Below, piece after piece: positions 31,184-42,920 of a stretch of 64,000 nucleotides of DNA; position 1 is the stretch's first letter, and each line of letters starts with the position of its first letter. The DNA is from Branchinecta lynchi. Its lineage: Eukaryota; Arthropoda; Branchiopoda; Anostraca; Branchinectidae. The notes below the pieces were generated by a model. The model ran no database searches. It was not told the DNA's origin and worked only from the letters and a program-made list of their open reading frames with translations. The DNA lies in NCBI GenBank assembly GCA_023053575.1, contig JAKZAP010000004.1, positions 5,003,572 to 5,067,571 on the forward strand, in the 5' to 3' direction. The position numbers and the translations under genes were made by a program.

Positions 31184-34100
31184 TCACTGATTCTTGAATT
31201 TATTTATAAGTATAGAATGAAGTTGTTTTTTCATATTTGGAAGAGATTTGCTGCAATCGACATATGGTAGAAAATGATGCCATGAACCCATGATAGAAAA
31301 ATATGGTGAGAACCGCGATCTCTCGGTGGTTAATTTAAGGTGCTGCATTTTCCTTTTATGACGAGTTTCATAAGCATGGTCAGGATGCTCAGGGAAAAAA
31401 TTACTCGAACGAAAGTACGTAGGTAGTTCCGACCGGTCATATTTTACCTTAAATAAAAAAGATTGAAGAGTGAATAATTCTGACACAGGCAAAATATTAG
31501 TTAACAAATATAGAGTTTCAGTTTTAGTTTTGTTAGGATAAGAAGAAGGGGACGGTAAATATTTTTGTAAAATTCGAAGAGCCCGGTTTTGAAGAGTCTG
31601 TATCGGTTTCACATGATATTTGAATGTTGCCAAATAAATGAGGGGACAATACGTAAGATGCGAATGTATCAGAGCAAAATAAATCAGGCGTAGAATTTCA
31701 TACGGGAAAAAATGCTGAAACCTCCGCATTATACCAACTCCTTGTGCAACTTTAACCCGTGATCTATTACAATGTTCTTTATACGATAGATTTTCATCAA
31801 TAATTATACCCAGATACCGGAGTGAAGTTACCCTTTGAATTTGAATATCTGTAGCCTGATCCGTTATTGTTGAAATTGCTTTTGCTTTGTGTCCAATTCT
31901 ACTATAAATGATAAATTTCGTTTTTGCGGAATTTAACGACAAACGATTGGCTTTTAGCCATACAATCAATTGGGAAAATACGATTTGCAGTTTGTCTTTG
32001 ACATCCTCTTCCGACTGTCCTGCAAGTGTTGATCCGGTATCATCGGCGAATAGGACATTTAGACTGTTGTTTTCTGTCGCTGATGAAAGGTCATTTATGT
32101 AAATTAGGAAAAGCAGTGGTCCCAGAATTGAACCCTGAGGAACACCAATATTTGACAATAAGCATGGATCCGAAACTGTCTCATTAATAGTTGTTATTTG
32201 GGACCGACCAGATAGGTAAGATGCGATAAAATCGTGCGCTGGTCCTCGTATCCCACCATGGCTTAGTTTATACAACAATATTTCGTGACAAATCGTGTCG
32301 AATGCCTTTTCAAGGTCCAAAAAAATACTCGCCGGAATCAATTTTTTATCAAGACATTCGTGTATAAATTGGATCATAGTCAGGATGGCATCCTGTGTAC
32401 TATGACCCTTTCTAAACCCAAACTGATTTTTTGAAAAATAACCTTTCGAACTAAGGAAATTATATACTCGATTATAAAAACATCGCTCCATTAATTTAGA
32501 AAAACCTGAAAGAATAGAAATTGGTCTATAATTCGTGCAATTACTCCGGTCATCGCTTTTATACAGTGGTAACACCTTTGCTTTCTTAAATGAATCTGGA
32601 AAAGTTCCAGATCTAAATGACAGATTTATTAGATGACACATTACTTTATTAATACTCGGTAAATAGCTTTCACAATATTCGTCGACGACTCATCAATCCC
32701 CGGGGAACTTCCATTCTTTAAAAGCTTACCAATATTAGCAAGCTCTTGCTCTGTTACCGGTGTTAAAAACATGGACTTTTCAGATGGCTTTCCGAGGTAT
32801 GTACGATAATCGCATTGACCATGGGGCAGGTTCTGTTGGAGCTTATTGGCTACCGACTGACCAATTGACGCGAAATGCGAGTTCATGTAGTTAGCTATTT
32901 CTAGCTCTCTTTCAATTGTATTACCATGAGCGTCCTTAATCTCAGATGGTGTAGAAGATGTTCGCGATCGATTTAAGCATGAATTTATTAGCTCCCAAGT
33001 TTTCTTTGGTGACTTATTTACTTCACTAAAAGAATCAAAGTAAAATTTCATTTTAGCATTACGTATTATTTTTGATAGTAGGTTTTTGTAATTTTTGAAA
33101 GTTGTTTTATTTTCTTCACTTGGGAATGATAAAAAAGTTTTATAGAGATCGTTTTTTTGTTTTATTGACGTCAAAAGGGAGGGCGATATCCAGGGTTGAA
33201 TGGGTCGATTATATTTCCCTTTTCTTTTTTTTACTCTGGGGCATGACTCATCAAAAGCAGCGTTAAATGCTTCTAAGAAATATGCCGTTGCAGAGTTTAC
33301 TTCTTCAGCATCAAATACACGAGACCAATCAGTGATATTCAATTTATCCTTTAAACAATCAAGACTTTTTTTTATTGATAATCCGGTTTGATTTTTCTGG
33401 TGCTTTTCTTGTTTGAAGTTGGTACTTCACATCAGAAAGTAACAAAAAATGATCCGAAAAATCCGTTTGAACAACTTGTGAACGCGTTGCTGGTGTCGTT
33501 AAAAATATGTTGTCGATAAGAGTTGCACTAGTCGACGCAACACGCGTTGGGATTGTACATGAGGGAATCAGTGATTTCGATGTCATTAGTGTAATAAATT
33601 CTGTTGTTTGAGTGTTTTCTTCAAATTCCAGTAAGTTTATATTTAAATCCCCCATCAGCACAACATCATTATCATCTAAAGACGCTAATAAAGATTCCAG
33701 GGATTGCAGAAAAAGCGGGATTGGTGCGGACGGAGGCTTATATACGACACAAATTTGTAGTTTTTTGGTTCCGGTCCGACATTCAACAGCCAAAATTTCA
33801 CACACTTTTTCAACGTCATATTTTTCCAGCTCTGGCAGACGTTTAAAATGCACTCCTTCTTTCAAAAATAAACCAAGCCCACCTTTTCCATGGACTTGTC
33901 GATTTTTATCAATGAAGTTATATCCCGGAATTTTAACATTATGTTTTGTCACATCACTGATAAATGTTTCACAAATTCCCAAAATATCAATTTGATTTCT
34001 TGGCAATAATCTTGTTAGTTCATCAATAGAGCTGGCGAGTCCTTGTATGTTCATAAATCCAATTCTCATCGAATTATTTTCAAGTCTATTTATTTCATCA

Positions 34101-34261
34101 GTATAAGAAACATATGATGATTGTTTTATTTCTGAAAAAATGTTATTTTCTCTTTGGCCAAAAATATTAAAAGTTTCAGAAAATAATGAAAGGTTAAGAG
34201 GTTTCCCCTCCAAAGCTGCCAGCCTATCGGTCCCCCCCGCAACCGCAAACTTAAATGTCAT
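31184..34261 (-). pseudogene. LINE ORF2: endonuclease and reverse transcriptase, two frameshifts
   Basis: The ATG at 34261 opens the first frame. Near residue 60, IGFMNIQGLASS starts the AP endonuclease, with CETF, GDLNINLLEF, TLIDNIF and SDHFLLL. An A8 run near 33365 breaks the frame. The second frame (to 32641) holds the linker and the RT start, GSSPGIDESS. A second shift close to 32650 leads to NYRPISILSGFSKLMER, DLEKAFDTI, GVPQGSILGPLLF and the catalytic FADD at about 31960, then the thumb and the terminal domain to TGA/TAA at 31184. The shift near 32650 happens to create another TAATG. All catalytic motifs are present. Confidence 0.92.
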
Positions 34262-34620
34262 GTAAGAGTCGGAAAGATCCTACCTCGTGCCAGCAAGTCC
34301 GCGCGACAAGGAGCCCGTCCCGTTGGTGAGTCATGAAAACTTGCCATCCTTCGAGTAACAATGGTAGATCTCGGAAAACTGGAAATAACAAGCAGCAGAA
34401 ACAATTGAACCAGAAAAATTTACTAGGCCTAGTTAAGTAGGGAAAAAATACATATACAAAAATGACACCAAAAAAGTAAACACAAGTAAGACACAGGATC
34501 ATAATCACTGAAAAACACACAGAGGAATGTAACCTTTCTTTCTTCAATGAGCAGAGGATTCACACATTAATCTAACCTAATTCACACTTAACCCAGGGCG
34601 AGTCGGCAACTCGTTTAACT

Positions 34621-35186
34621 TCAAGCCAAATATCTGTACCGCGATGCTTTATCCGTGCTTATTACAATACCTGCAGATTTGAGTTTGCTCACGTTATTCA
34701 TAATTTCTTGGACGTCGCTTTCCGATGTAAGGGAAATAAACACTGGATTAGGACGGGCCACAACCGACCGCTTGCCTCTAGCGAGAGTGATGTTACTGAG
34801 TTTCGACGCAATTCGGTAGCATTGGTAAGTTTGTCACTGATTCCCAGAGTGTCTTTCATCAGGTTTGACACGTTTTCTTCGACTTTCTGGCCGGGTCGCT
34901 CAGTCGGTAGGCCGTGAACGATCAAATTCAGCCGACGATCTTTGACGTCTAGGAGGAGGACTTGTTTTTCAAGAGCATCGCGTCTTTTTTTTTCTTCTTC
35001 CAGCGTTTTTTCTAAGAGTTCCAGTCGAGTATCTCTTTCTGCGGCAGCGGTTTTTATGGACACAATGTCGGAAGTGATCCCGTCAAGTTTGTCGTTCAGC
35101 AGTGTTTGCTGAGCAATGATTGAATCTAGTTTTATGCTGAAACGCTTCTCGAATTCTTCGAACGACTTCTGAGTGATGAACGCCAT
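34621..35186 (-). pseudogene. LINE ORF1: coiled coil plus RRM, one frameshift
   Basis: ATG at 35186. Residues 1-85 are a heptad-rich coiled coil (LLEKTLEEEKKRRDALEKQ), then an RRM-like core (RRLNLIVHGLP, VSNLMKDTLGI). Near 34805 the frame changes; the other frame gives LARGKRSVVARPNPVFISLT and ends at TGA 34623-34621. This is the trimer-forming RNA-binding ORF1p layout of L1/CR1-type elements. The part left in the first frame ends at 34698. Confidence 0.8.
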
Positions 35187-35417
35187 TTAAAATTCAGCAA
35201 TATCTCCGCAACGAGTGAAGTTTACAGGGTCATGAGAAATACCGTTGAAGGGTACTTACTCGCATGGGGGGCTTTTGAATTCCCCCCGCTGATGTTGAAT
35301 CGCACGATGTTTACAGGTTAATCCTTATCGGTCTCGTTATTATGGTCCGCTTCCAATATTCTAGTATCGCCAATGCTTGTCAAGCGCTAGATCCGCACGG
35401 TTTGAATGACCGATCAG

Positions 35418-36262
35418 TAAAGCTGATTAGATGTTCGATGTAGGGATATCAAGACATGCTAAACACGTATATGAAATAATTTTCTCGCCGGACAAGGAGT
35501 TCGCCCGGAATCCGGCGAAAGCCCGAAAAATTTTTGAAAGTTAAAGTTGTATTTGAAGTTGATTAGATGTTCGCTTTCATGGTAAGAAGACATGCTGAAT
35601 CCATATATGAGAAACATTTTCTACCCGGACATATAGTTCGTCCGGAATCCGGCAGAAACCAAAAACTTGTCATAGGTAAAGGTTTGTTTCTGAACCTGAT
35701 TAGAGGTTCGATGAAGTGGTAAGGAGGCATGCTGAATCCGTGTATAAAATTATTTTGTCGCCGGACAAATAGTTCACCCGGAATCCGGCCAAAACCTGAA
35801 CATTTGTTAAAAGTTAAAACTTTATCTGAAGTTGATTAGAGGTTCGATATAGGGGTAAAGAGATTTATTGAATTCGTCTTTAGTTTTTTGCGGGACAAGT
35901 AGTTCGACCGGAATCCGGCTGAAACCGGAAATTTGGAAGAAGTAAGGCAGCACGTTTTGATCAATTTCGTAAAAAGGAGATATGACGTATAGGTTGAAAC
36001 ACACATGCTGAATCCATATCTGAACTTCAGTTTCTCAGATGATTAGCCATTGGCCTTAATCTGTTTCTAAATTTGAATAGTAAAAACGTTCATATTTGAT
36101 GGTGGAAAACGGATACGTCAGCTGAATTTTATTGGAGCTATATTTTTAAAAAATTTCAAGGAGTTTGGTGAAGACTGGATATCTACAGACCCAATTGTGT
36201 GAATCAAATATTAAATTTCTGGGATCCTATCGAAACCTTTGGTCTTGTCCTGCACGAAGCAG
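35418..36262 (-). repeat. repeat family B, copy 1, right part
   Basis: Tandem units of about 130 bp (GACATGCTGAA...CCGGACAA(G/A)(T/G)AGTTCG(C/T)CCGGAATCCGG). It ends with the family's 5' terminus inverted, GGGATCCTATCGAAACCTTTGG. It also contains AACGGATACGTCAGC at 36107, a fragment of the hammerhead family. Confidence 0.7.
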
Positions 36263-36303
36263 TGATCACTCACGCGAAGTTGCTATTCTCTGCATCGCAC
36301 TTA

Positions 36304-36601
36304 GAACGTGTTCCACCCTTCTAACAATAGTTACTATTAGTTACTATTTCCGTTCCATCCTTACAAAAAGTTACTACGCTGACCGTTCCAACCTCGTCGG
36401 AATAGTAACTAATAGTTACTATTTGCTTACCATGCTCGGGAGCGTAGTAAGCGTAGTTACTACGCATCTCTGTAACGTGATTGGTCGGATTCGCCTCTGG
36501 CGTGAGATCCTGCTGGAAAACAGAAAAATCGTTCCAGCCTTGACGGCACAAAGCTAGGATCCGTGACGTAGTAACTACGGTAAGTAGGGTGGAACACGCT
36601 C
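36304..36601. mobile_element. 298-bp MITE, TTA target duplication
   Basis: Ends read inward GAACGTGTTCCACCCT and GAGCGTGTTCCACCCT. TTA at 36301-36303 and 36602-36604. The interior is rich in AGTTACTA. Same family, opposite orientation, at 45082-45385. A PIF/Harbinger-type source is likely. Confidence 0.85.
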
Positions 36602-36982
36602 TTAATAGCGACAAGGCTTTGGTGCATGTTGGCGTTCGCGCTGCTTACGCGCTGTAAGTAGAACGTTCTTTTTTAGGTTTCCTATTCCGATGGACCATAT
36701 AGAACAAGGTTGTAAGATTGACAGGCTTGTCATTTACTATTTTAGTATTTATTTTTTGTTGCCATGGCCGATGGCCGTAAGGCTTTTCGTGCCTCAAATT
36801 AATTCCTTATCATATCAGTCTTTTATGACTGTTCGAATTGACGAATACGATTATTTTCGAATTCGATTATTTTTTATTTTATATAGCTTCATCTGTTGAC
36901 TAAGAAGTACGCTATTTGGCACTGTGCCATGATTTGTGCTTATGTTTTAAATTAATCAATCAATCAACAAATCATACACTGT

Positions 36983-37329
36983 CAGAAGTTTCACAGCAGA
37001 TAACACGAGGATGCGCGGTTTCAACAGATAATGCGTAACAGATAACACTTCAGATGTTATCTATTCTGTTTCAAACTGTTATGCATAATAAGTGTTACCA
37101 CCACGAAGAACAGAAAAACCGACAAAAAGTATCTGCTGAGCTCTCCGACGTCATGACGATAAGAAATAAAGTCAGTAGATGCTTTTTTGGCTCTTCCTAA
37201 CAAAGCTTCTTATGCATAACATTTCATGCATAACGTTTTCAAACACAACAGATAACATTCGAAGTGTTATCTGTTACGCATTATCTGTTGAAACCGCGCA
37301 TCCTCGTGTTATCTGTTATGAAACTTCTG
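36983..37329. mobile_element. 347-bp inverted-repeat element, 69-bp arms
   Basis: The arms start CAGAAGTTTCA and run through GATAACACGAGGATGCGCGG and AATGCGTAACAGATAACACTTC, with only two mismatches over 69 bp. It ends 33 bp before the protease exon at 37362. No flanking duplication was found. A decayed relative lies at 59042-59300. Confidence 0.8.
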
Positions 37330-37361
37330 AAAGTTTAGACATTAGTTAAATGCAAACTTAC

Positions 37362-37569
37362 CTGACGCAGTGCGCAGCTGTTAGTACGAACTTTCTGTTG
37401 ATTAGAGTTCCACCACAGTACGGAACATAAGTATGGTCTGTTTTCCCGTTGACCACATTAGCTTTGTATTTCACCAACAGCACCATCCAGGGGTACAATC
37501 CCGGCGACACCGCCTTACCACCGACGATTTTCGTTGTGACATTGGGTCGACTGGTGCTCTTACCGCAAG
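37362..37569 (-). CDS. S1A serine protease exon (activation site and catalytic His57)
   Basis: 208 bp between TATATTCTAG and GTAAGT. CT (phase 1) enters, 68 codons follow, and AG leaves in phase 2. It encodes CGKSTSRPNVTTK, cleavage at K|IVGGKAVSPGLYPWMVLL, CGGTLINRKFVLTAAHC with the catalytic His, and V. The first Cys is the pro-region Cys that stays linked to the catalytic domain, so the enzyme is a secreted zymogen type. The exons upstream (signal peptide, any CLIP domain) must lie between 37570 and 46248 but I could not identify them. Homologues are digestive or clotting/phenoloxidase-cascade proteases; which applies cannot be told without the N-terminus. Confidence 0.95.
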
Positions 37570-38045
37570 CTAGAATATAAAGAAACAGCCGTATAGGAAA
37601 GCTTTTAGTGATATCTATATGTATATTTATTTTTGCCCGCTTACAAAAGGGAAAAAGCGGAGTACACAATGAAAAAGAAAAGAAAGTAAAGAAAATATAT
37701 ACACGCACTAAACATAATACTAAAATCTATACGACGAATCGAGTTAATATTTGGTTTGCACAAGCATTTAAAGCTCTTGCTCGAGCACTTGTTTCAATTT
37801 TCTGTATTTTTTCGGTGGGTCTATTATTTTGAATTTTGCTGATAATTCCATGTTTGAACTTCGGAGAGGGACGCTCAGCAAAAAATTGTGAGTACTTGTA
37901 GTACGTGGTGCCCATTTTTCTTTGGTCTGTTATTGATAAAAATTCCGAAAGTGGCGAAACATAAAGTACTTAAGAATTACTGCATTAAACAGACGGGCAA
38001 GAACAAACCGGTTGACAGTGTAGCTTACATTTTACCGAGCGGCCG
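37570..38045. other. intron upstream of the protease exon, nothing certain
   Basis: The protease frame stays open to 37708 across a pyrimidine-rich intron tract, but the strong acceptor at 37570-37571 and lack of ATG argue against coding. No repeat assigned. Confidence 0.4.
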
Positions 38046-38048
38046 TAA

Positions 38049-39027
38049 AGCCCCCTTCCCACTGACTCAAGAAGCTTAAGTGGGCCATCCACACTGGCCA
38101 ACTTAAGAATCTTAAGTCCACTTAAGAAAGTTGAAAAAAGTTCAACTTAAGACCTTACGTTAAGTTGGAAAATGGATTTTGATGGGAGGAAATCATCAAG
38201 TTTATTTAAGAGAGAGAGAGAGTTTCTTTACAGTACTAAGTTGAAAGAATATAAGAACAGACCCTTGAAAGTAAATGCATAATGGATGGGAAAGCTTTGC
38301 AAAGAAACTCAGTGATTACCCGGGGAAAACATGTACAGATAGACTTAATTTAGCTAATTTTTTTTTTAATCAGTAGCTTATTTTCAGATGCCAATAATTT
38401 AGCCATGTTTCACTGTTGAAATTAAATAAAATGTTTTCAGTATATAGGTACAGTCTACTATGACAAACCTCTGATTTCTGGAAATCCACGCCAGCCGTCG
38501 GATATATCTGATATTTAAAATAAATGGGATATGACTATCCCCTGCTCACCAGTGCCGGCAAAAAGCATGTGGTTTTTTTGGTGGGAAATAAAATTAAAAA
38601 AACGAAGATTAGGTCATTTTTAAGGCTAAGGATTGATCTACCTTTTTCTGAAACAAATCGTTGTAATCCTAGGATGACTGAACGCAAAATATATTCTGAG
38701 TTAACTTGTAGTAACCTGTTTTGAACTAGATGACCCGTAGGGATTGGCTGAAAATTTCCTAATAGTGGGTGGTCTTCAGAGAGGTAATCCCCCAGCATCT
38801 TAAGCAGTCATTTCCCCAACGGGTGTCTTTGGATTTTGCAGAATAATCTAGACAAAAGTGTTAATTTTCATTGTTTCATTGATGCTACAGTCGAACGTAA
38901 CGTACACTGGACTCGACCCAGTCGGAAGGGGACTCTGTCAGTGTGAATATGCTACTTAACGTAAGAAACTTAAGCCGTAACTGAATTACTTAACGTAAGG
39001 TCTTACGTATTCAATGTGAAGGGGGCT
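38049..39027. mobile_element. 979-bp TIR element, TAA target duplication
   Basis: The ends AGCCCCCTTCCCACTGA (left) and, inverted, AGCCCCCTTCACATTGA are flanked by TAA at 38046-38048 and 39028-39030. Subterminal ACTTAAG/CTTAACGTAAG motifs recur. There is a (GA)n tract at about 38208-38221 and no transposase. TWA duplications fit PIF/Harbinger-like elements. Confidence 0.82.
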
Positions 39028-40430
39028 TAACCGCCGCGCATCGCTTTACATACATTTTGAACTAGTGTTGTCATCATAGACCGAATATTTGATTACATAT
39101 GCCGAACCCTCTAGGCCTAGCCGGATGGTTTAGCATCGGAATGGAGTTCACGACTTTCGCCGAGGACAGCAATCGTCCACTCGTCCTGCTAGAAAATGGA
39201 TATCGTTTACCATACTTTCAATACTCTACCTACTCTTTTCTGTCCCGCCGTTTTTCTTTTTTTTGTTCTATGGAGAAAAAAAAACCCATCCAACCTAACT
39301 AGGGCTCCGTATCTACCTTCTAGTTCCCACGACCATCCACCGACTGATTGCCTATGCCTCTCGCTTCCGGCATATGGCTATATTCCGGGCGAACTAGTCC
39401 GGCAAAAAAAGATATAATTTTCATATACGGATTCTGCATGCCTCCGTACCACACATTGAATACACGGATATACGTATGCTACTTACTCGTTTTATGTGCC
39501 ATACCACCGGAGAACGAACGGACGTTTCCTTCAGTATACTGCTGATTTACTGCCATGCTTACCAGTGTTAAGGCAGACAAGAACAAGACCCTGCTGAGCA
39601 TTTTTGCTTACTGCAGGGCACAAACTGCTGACAGCTGGGACCAGCACGAGAAAGTAGAAATTATAATTTTATTTTATAGCTTGCCAATGGTCATCTCCTC
39701 GGCAATAATTTGTAATATGGATGTAAAATTAGAGATAATACTCTGCTGCCCTCTTTCTTGCAAGAACGTGTATTCGGCAAGGAATACTTGTGATCCAGAG
39801 TTAAGGTAGGCTACTTCCAGGTGGGCTAGGACGATGAAACTTGGCAGGCATATGAGAGATCCAACCGGATTAACTTGGAAATAGTCAGTTCCCCAATCCG
39901 ACCATAGTGGGGGAGTGGAGAGAGGGGTAATTATTTTTAAGCCGGTGTCAAGAGCTTTCGGAACTTCGTAGGGAGATTTTCGGTGGTATATCCCTATACT
40001 TCCTGGTATTCTGAAGTGCACTTCGAGCATTAGAATTCCGAAAGCTTTCGGTAGATTAGTTTTAAAGATATTTACGTTTGTCTGTGTTTACAATTTATAG
40101 CCTACTTGTATATGACCCTCGGCCTTTTTCAATTTGGCCTATATTTATACTATATTATACACAAAACTTGCCACACGAAATGAAATTTTCGTGTTGGCGC
40201 TAGCCTACTTTATCCCGTCTTTTCTCTCTTCAAAGCGGAGTTTCGACGCAAAATATTTGAAAACTTTTCGCGCGGGAAGACCAAGCAAAATGGAAAGATA
40301 AGCCGCAAAGGCTTGAATGCCGTAGGGTCAATTCAAAATGACAGATGACTTATAATTCCATAGGGGAGCTAAGGATAGCAGAAGATTCAGAATAAGAAAG
40401 AGGGGTCCCTTAACTCCGGTCAATACCATT
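39028..40430. other. fragments of families A and B, no gene
   Basis: A family B fragment (CCGGGCGAACTAGTCCGGC) lies near 39380-39470. A family A fragment (GGACGATGAAACTTGGCAGG, CCGACCATAGTGGGGGAGTGG) lies at about 39790-39930. The remainder shows no coding ORF. Confidence 0.5.
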
Positions 40431-40598
40431 CCCTGTAAAGAAAAGTCTTGCAGTATTTGCAATTGGGATTAATCTTGTCTCTGAAAATATAATCTTATCT
40501 CTAATTCGGATAAATCTTGTCTCAGTAGGGATAAGATTAATCCCAGTAGCAAATACCGCAGTTAACTTTAATCCTTATTTGGAGAAGCTTTTACAGTG
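40431..40598. mobile_element. palindromic MITE (CACTGTAAAA family), copy 1
   Basis: About 168 bp. The near-palindrome CTGTAAAG...GCAGTATTTGC...GGGATTAATCTT is mirrored to CTTTTACAGTG. The same family occurs at 42921-43088 and 43587-43755; the last is flanked by TA. Confidence 0.7.
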
Positions 40599-41204
40599 TA
40601 TCCAACCATTTGCTGTGGTAAAAAAGGACTACTTGTCAGTCGAAGTAGTTCAGGGCGCCTTTCGGAATGGGTGTCTTAATTATTCGTTTCATTGCACATT
40701 CCGAAAATGAATAACAGTCTGATGTCACATAACCTACTTCTACTGTAGCCTATGTGGACGTTCCAGAGGAAAATGTAAATTTAAATTACTGATTCACTCT
40801 AGTCCTCAACACTTCCGTCCCTTTGGATTTCTTATGCCCGGGCCCCACTATAGTCACACCTAGTAACAACGCCGGTAATAAGGCCGTCTTACGGCCAAAA
40901 TTATGAAGAAAAGACGCTGAAAAACGTAAGATTGTCGAGATGGAAAAATCTATCTCCGCCATTTTGAAACGTATCTTTCGAGTGTTTGGACCAATCACAG
41001 ACCAGAGTCGCTGATTTTAGCCAGTTTTGTTTCCGTTTGAGTGATGATGATGGTAATTTATCTTGGATTTCTTCGTTCCAGGTGTGACCAGGATGAAACA
41101 TAAGAGTGGGTAATTAACGAAATTACGTACAGGTCTGACTGAATGTGTCCCGGGCATTAGATTTCGAACCTCCTTTATGACATTTGCGTCACTCCTCTCA
41201 CGTC
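40599..41204. other. no gene recognised
   Basis: Short minus-strand ORFs only (up to 70 codons), none with known motifs. Confidence 0.4.
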
Positions 41205-41744
41205 TCACCTGTTACACCCCCCCTTATGGAACTCCACCGATATTGGTACTTTACCTGTGTTGGATTTATCTGCAGTAGTGGCCCAGTTGAAAATATGAAG
41301 ACGAATGGTTCTTGTCTTATAGTAACTGTGCACATCATTAGATGTTTTTGTTCTTGAAGTTGATGCACTAGTGTTTGATTTGGTGTACTTTGCAGTAATA
41401 AAAGCGTAATTGTTTCTTTGATATGCCCACCTCTTGTTGTGGTAATTCAGAGCATCAATGGGGCAATATAAAATGTCGTCATCCCACTTTCCGAAGTTTC
41501 GACGTATTCCGGCGTTTATCATTGCTCTGTCACTTCCCATTTCTTGGTCAAGGGACTTAATTAGGTCTGCCTGAGACTGGCGTTGTGCCTCAATTGCTTT
41601 TTTCATGGCGTCTCTCTCTTCGGAGATTCTTGTTTGTATTATTCTGTTGTTTTCAGCCATGGTTTGTTGAAATGCGTCCAGTAGCATCTTCATGGCTTGT
41701 TCTCCCATACTGCTTTCTTTGAGTATGTCTGACGTTTTCACCAT
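41205..41744 (-). CDS. unidentified ORF, coiled-coil N-terminal half
   Basis: 179 codons from ATG 41744 (MVKTSDILKESSMGEQ). Residues 10-75 are strongly helical and heptad-like (LLDAFQQTMAENNR, ISEERDAMKKAIEAQR). The second half is polar and Ser/Thr/Lys-rich without known motifs. A donor-like AACAG|GTGAGA overlaps the stop, so the ORF may be a first exon (donor GT at 41208-41207). Its 5' side adjoins a 48-bp inverted-repeat element. It could be a decayed mobile-element protein or an unrelated host exon between the two known genes. I do not recognise it. Confidence 0.35.
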   Translation of the reverse strand: MVKTSDILKESSMGEQAMKMLLDAFQQTMAENNRIIQTRISEERDAMKKAIEAQRQSQADLIKSLDQEMGSDRAMINAGIRRNFGKWDDDILYCPIDALNYHNKRWAYQRNNYAFITAKYTKSNTSASTSRTKTSNDVHSYYKTRTIRLHIFNWATTADKSNTGKVPISVEFHKGGCNR

Positions 41745-41774
41745 AAAGTATGAAACAGGTATAGCGATATAGAG

Positions 41775-42095
41775 TTGTAACTTTTTAAAGAAGTAAAGTT
41801 AAATTCTATTAGATGTACTTACCTATTTCATACTTTAAGTTTTAAATTCCCGCCCATCCTCCCCGCTATTTTACAGTTATGTGTTCTAATCGAAATGTAC
41901 TGAAGAGCGGAAGCCGCTAGGGGTTGAGTGCGGTTGGTACTATTTTACTTTATGCTGCACTTCCTAGCGGAAGTTGTAGGCTTCAGTTTTTTCGTACCAT
42001 ATGTCGGTAGATGAAAGGAATAGAGCAATCATTAAAGAATGAAACATGTAAGTATATCTAATAGAATTTAACTTTACTTCTTTAAAAAGTTACAA
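41775..42095. mobile_element. 321-bp element with 48-bp TIRs
   Basis: TTGTAACTTTTTAAAGAAGT and the next 28 bp are repeated inverted at 42048-42095 with one mismatch. Both TIRs have GTAAGT at their inner edge. No clear target duplication. The near-identical arms point to a recent origin or to gene conversion. Confidence 0.8.
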
Positions 42096-42589
42096 TTTAA
42101 AGTGGATCAGCTCACTGGTCAGAATACCGGTTATTCAATTTTCTTTGTGTTTCTCATAGTACTCAGGGAATTTAGGGGACAGAGTCTAAGATAGCCGCGG
42201 TGGGTCTGCAATTTTTTTTTATAACGCAGCACTAGCCAGGTTCCCAACACAGTCAGGTTTTATAGTGATTATGTTGACGCTTAGAATTTACCGGATGTTT
42301 AGACATATTTACATTGTGTTTATAACCGTCTAGGCAAAGACGGAGTATGGTAAAAGATGAAAAGAGAGAAACAACACAACAACTACAAACAAAATAGTTA
42401 AACTTCAGTAAACCGGAAACATCATGGAGCTCCATGGGTGGTTACAATTTTCCTTCGTCCTCTTGATGTATCTCAGGACAGCCGCAGACGTATCAGCCAT
42501 ACAGAACTTTTCAATGAGATGGCCCCCGGGGGGGGGGGGGGGGGGGTAGCAAATATTTGAAAAACGGATTCAATTCAAGTAGCTGTATT

Positions 42590-42837
42590 CAGAGGCGTCA
42601 CGACTGGGGGGGGGGGGGGGCAACCCCCGAAAGCCTTCGGCCAGTCGGTAAGCGCCGCGATTTTTCGTCAAAACAGCAACAGTGGATTTTTCGGAAAATC
42701 AGTCGATTTTTTTCAAAAATGTCATTTTATTGTTGAAAACTGTCGTTTTTTCTGCAGAAAAATTCGGTAATAATTACCAGTCCGTCGGTAGATGCTCCCC
42801 CCCCCCTCCCCAAACATTTTGGCTAGTAACGCCTCTG
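42590..42837. mobile_element. hAT-type MITE, 248 bp
   Basis: Ends CAGAGGCGTCACG and inverted CAGAGGCGTTACT, each followed by a long homopolymer (G15 at 42606-42620, a C-rich tract near 42797). The left flank GCTGTATT is matched by CTGTATT three bases beyond the right end, a slightly damaged 8-bp duplication. Confidence 0.7.
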
Positions 42838-42920
42838 GGCCTGTATTATACCACAACCACTGCAATTCGTGCTTTAAAGAAAGACGGTGTTACCCTTCTT
42901 GTACGTATTTATCTAGCCCT

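Larger units (their letters stand above)
30851..35417 (-). mobile_element. full-length LINE (Jockey/CR1 group), 4.6 kb
   Basis: Flanked by TAAAG at 30846-30850 and 35418-35422, and inserted into a family B repeat whose sequence is continuous across the site. Read on the minus strand: 5' UTR, ORF1 (35186-34621), ORF2 (34261-31184) and a 3' end made of CTTGAAC-type short repeats (30851-30870), a tail style of CR1-like elements. It occupies the first visible protease intron. Three frameshifts make it inactive, although few changes would be needed, so it is fairly young. Confidence 0.88.

Noticed and set aside
37570..37708. Signal peptide read directly upstream of the IVGG exon (VYIFFTFFSFSLC...)
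   Set aside because: Starts at GTG, lies in a pyrimidine-rich tract, and a strong acceptor TATATTCTAG separates it from the exon.
42253..42435. Short hydrophobic minus-strand ORF as the protease signal exon
   Set aside because: It has an ATG and a hydrophobic stretch, but the possible donor is not consensus (GTTATA) and no phase-1 junction could be supported.
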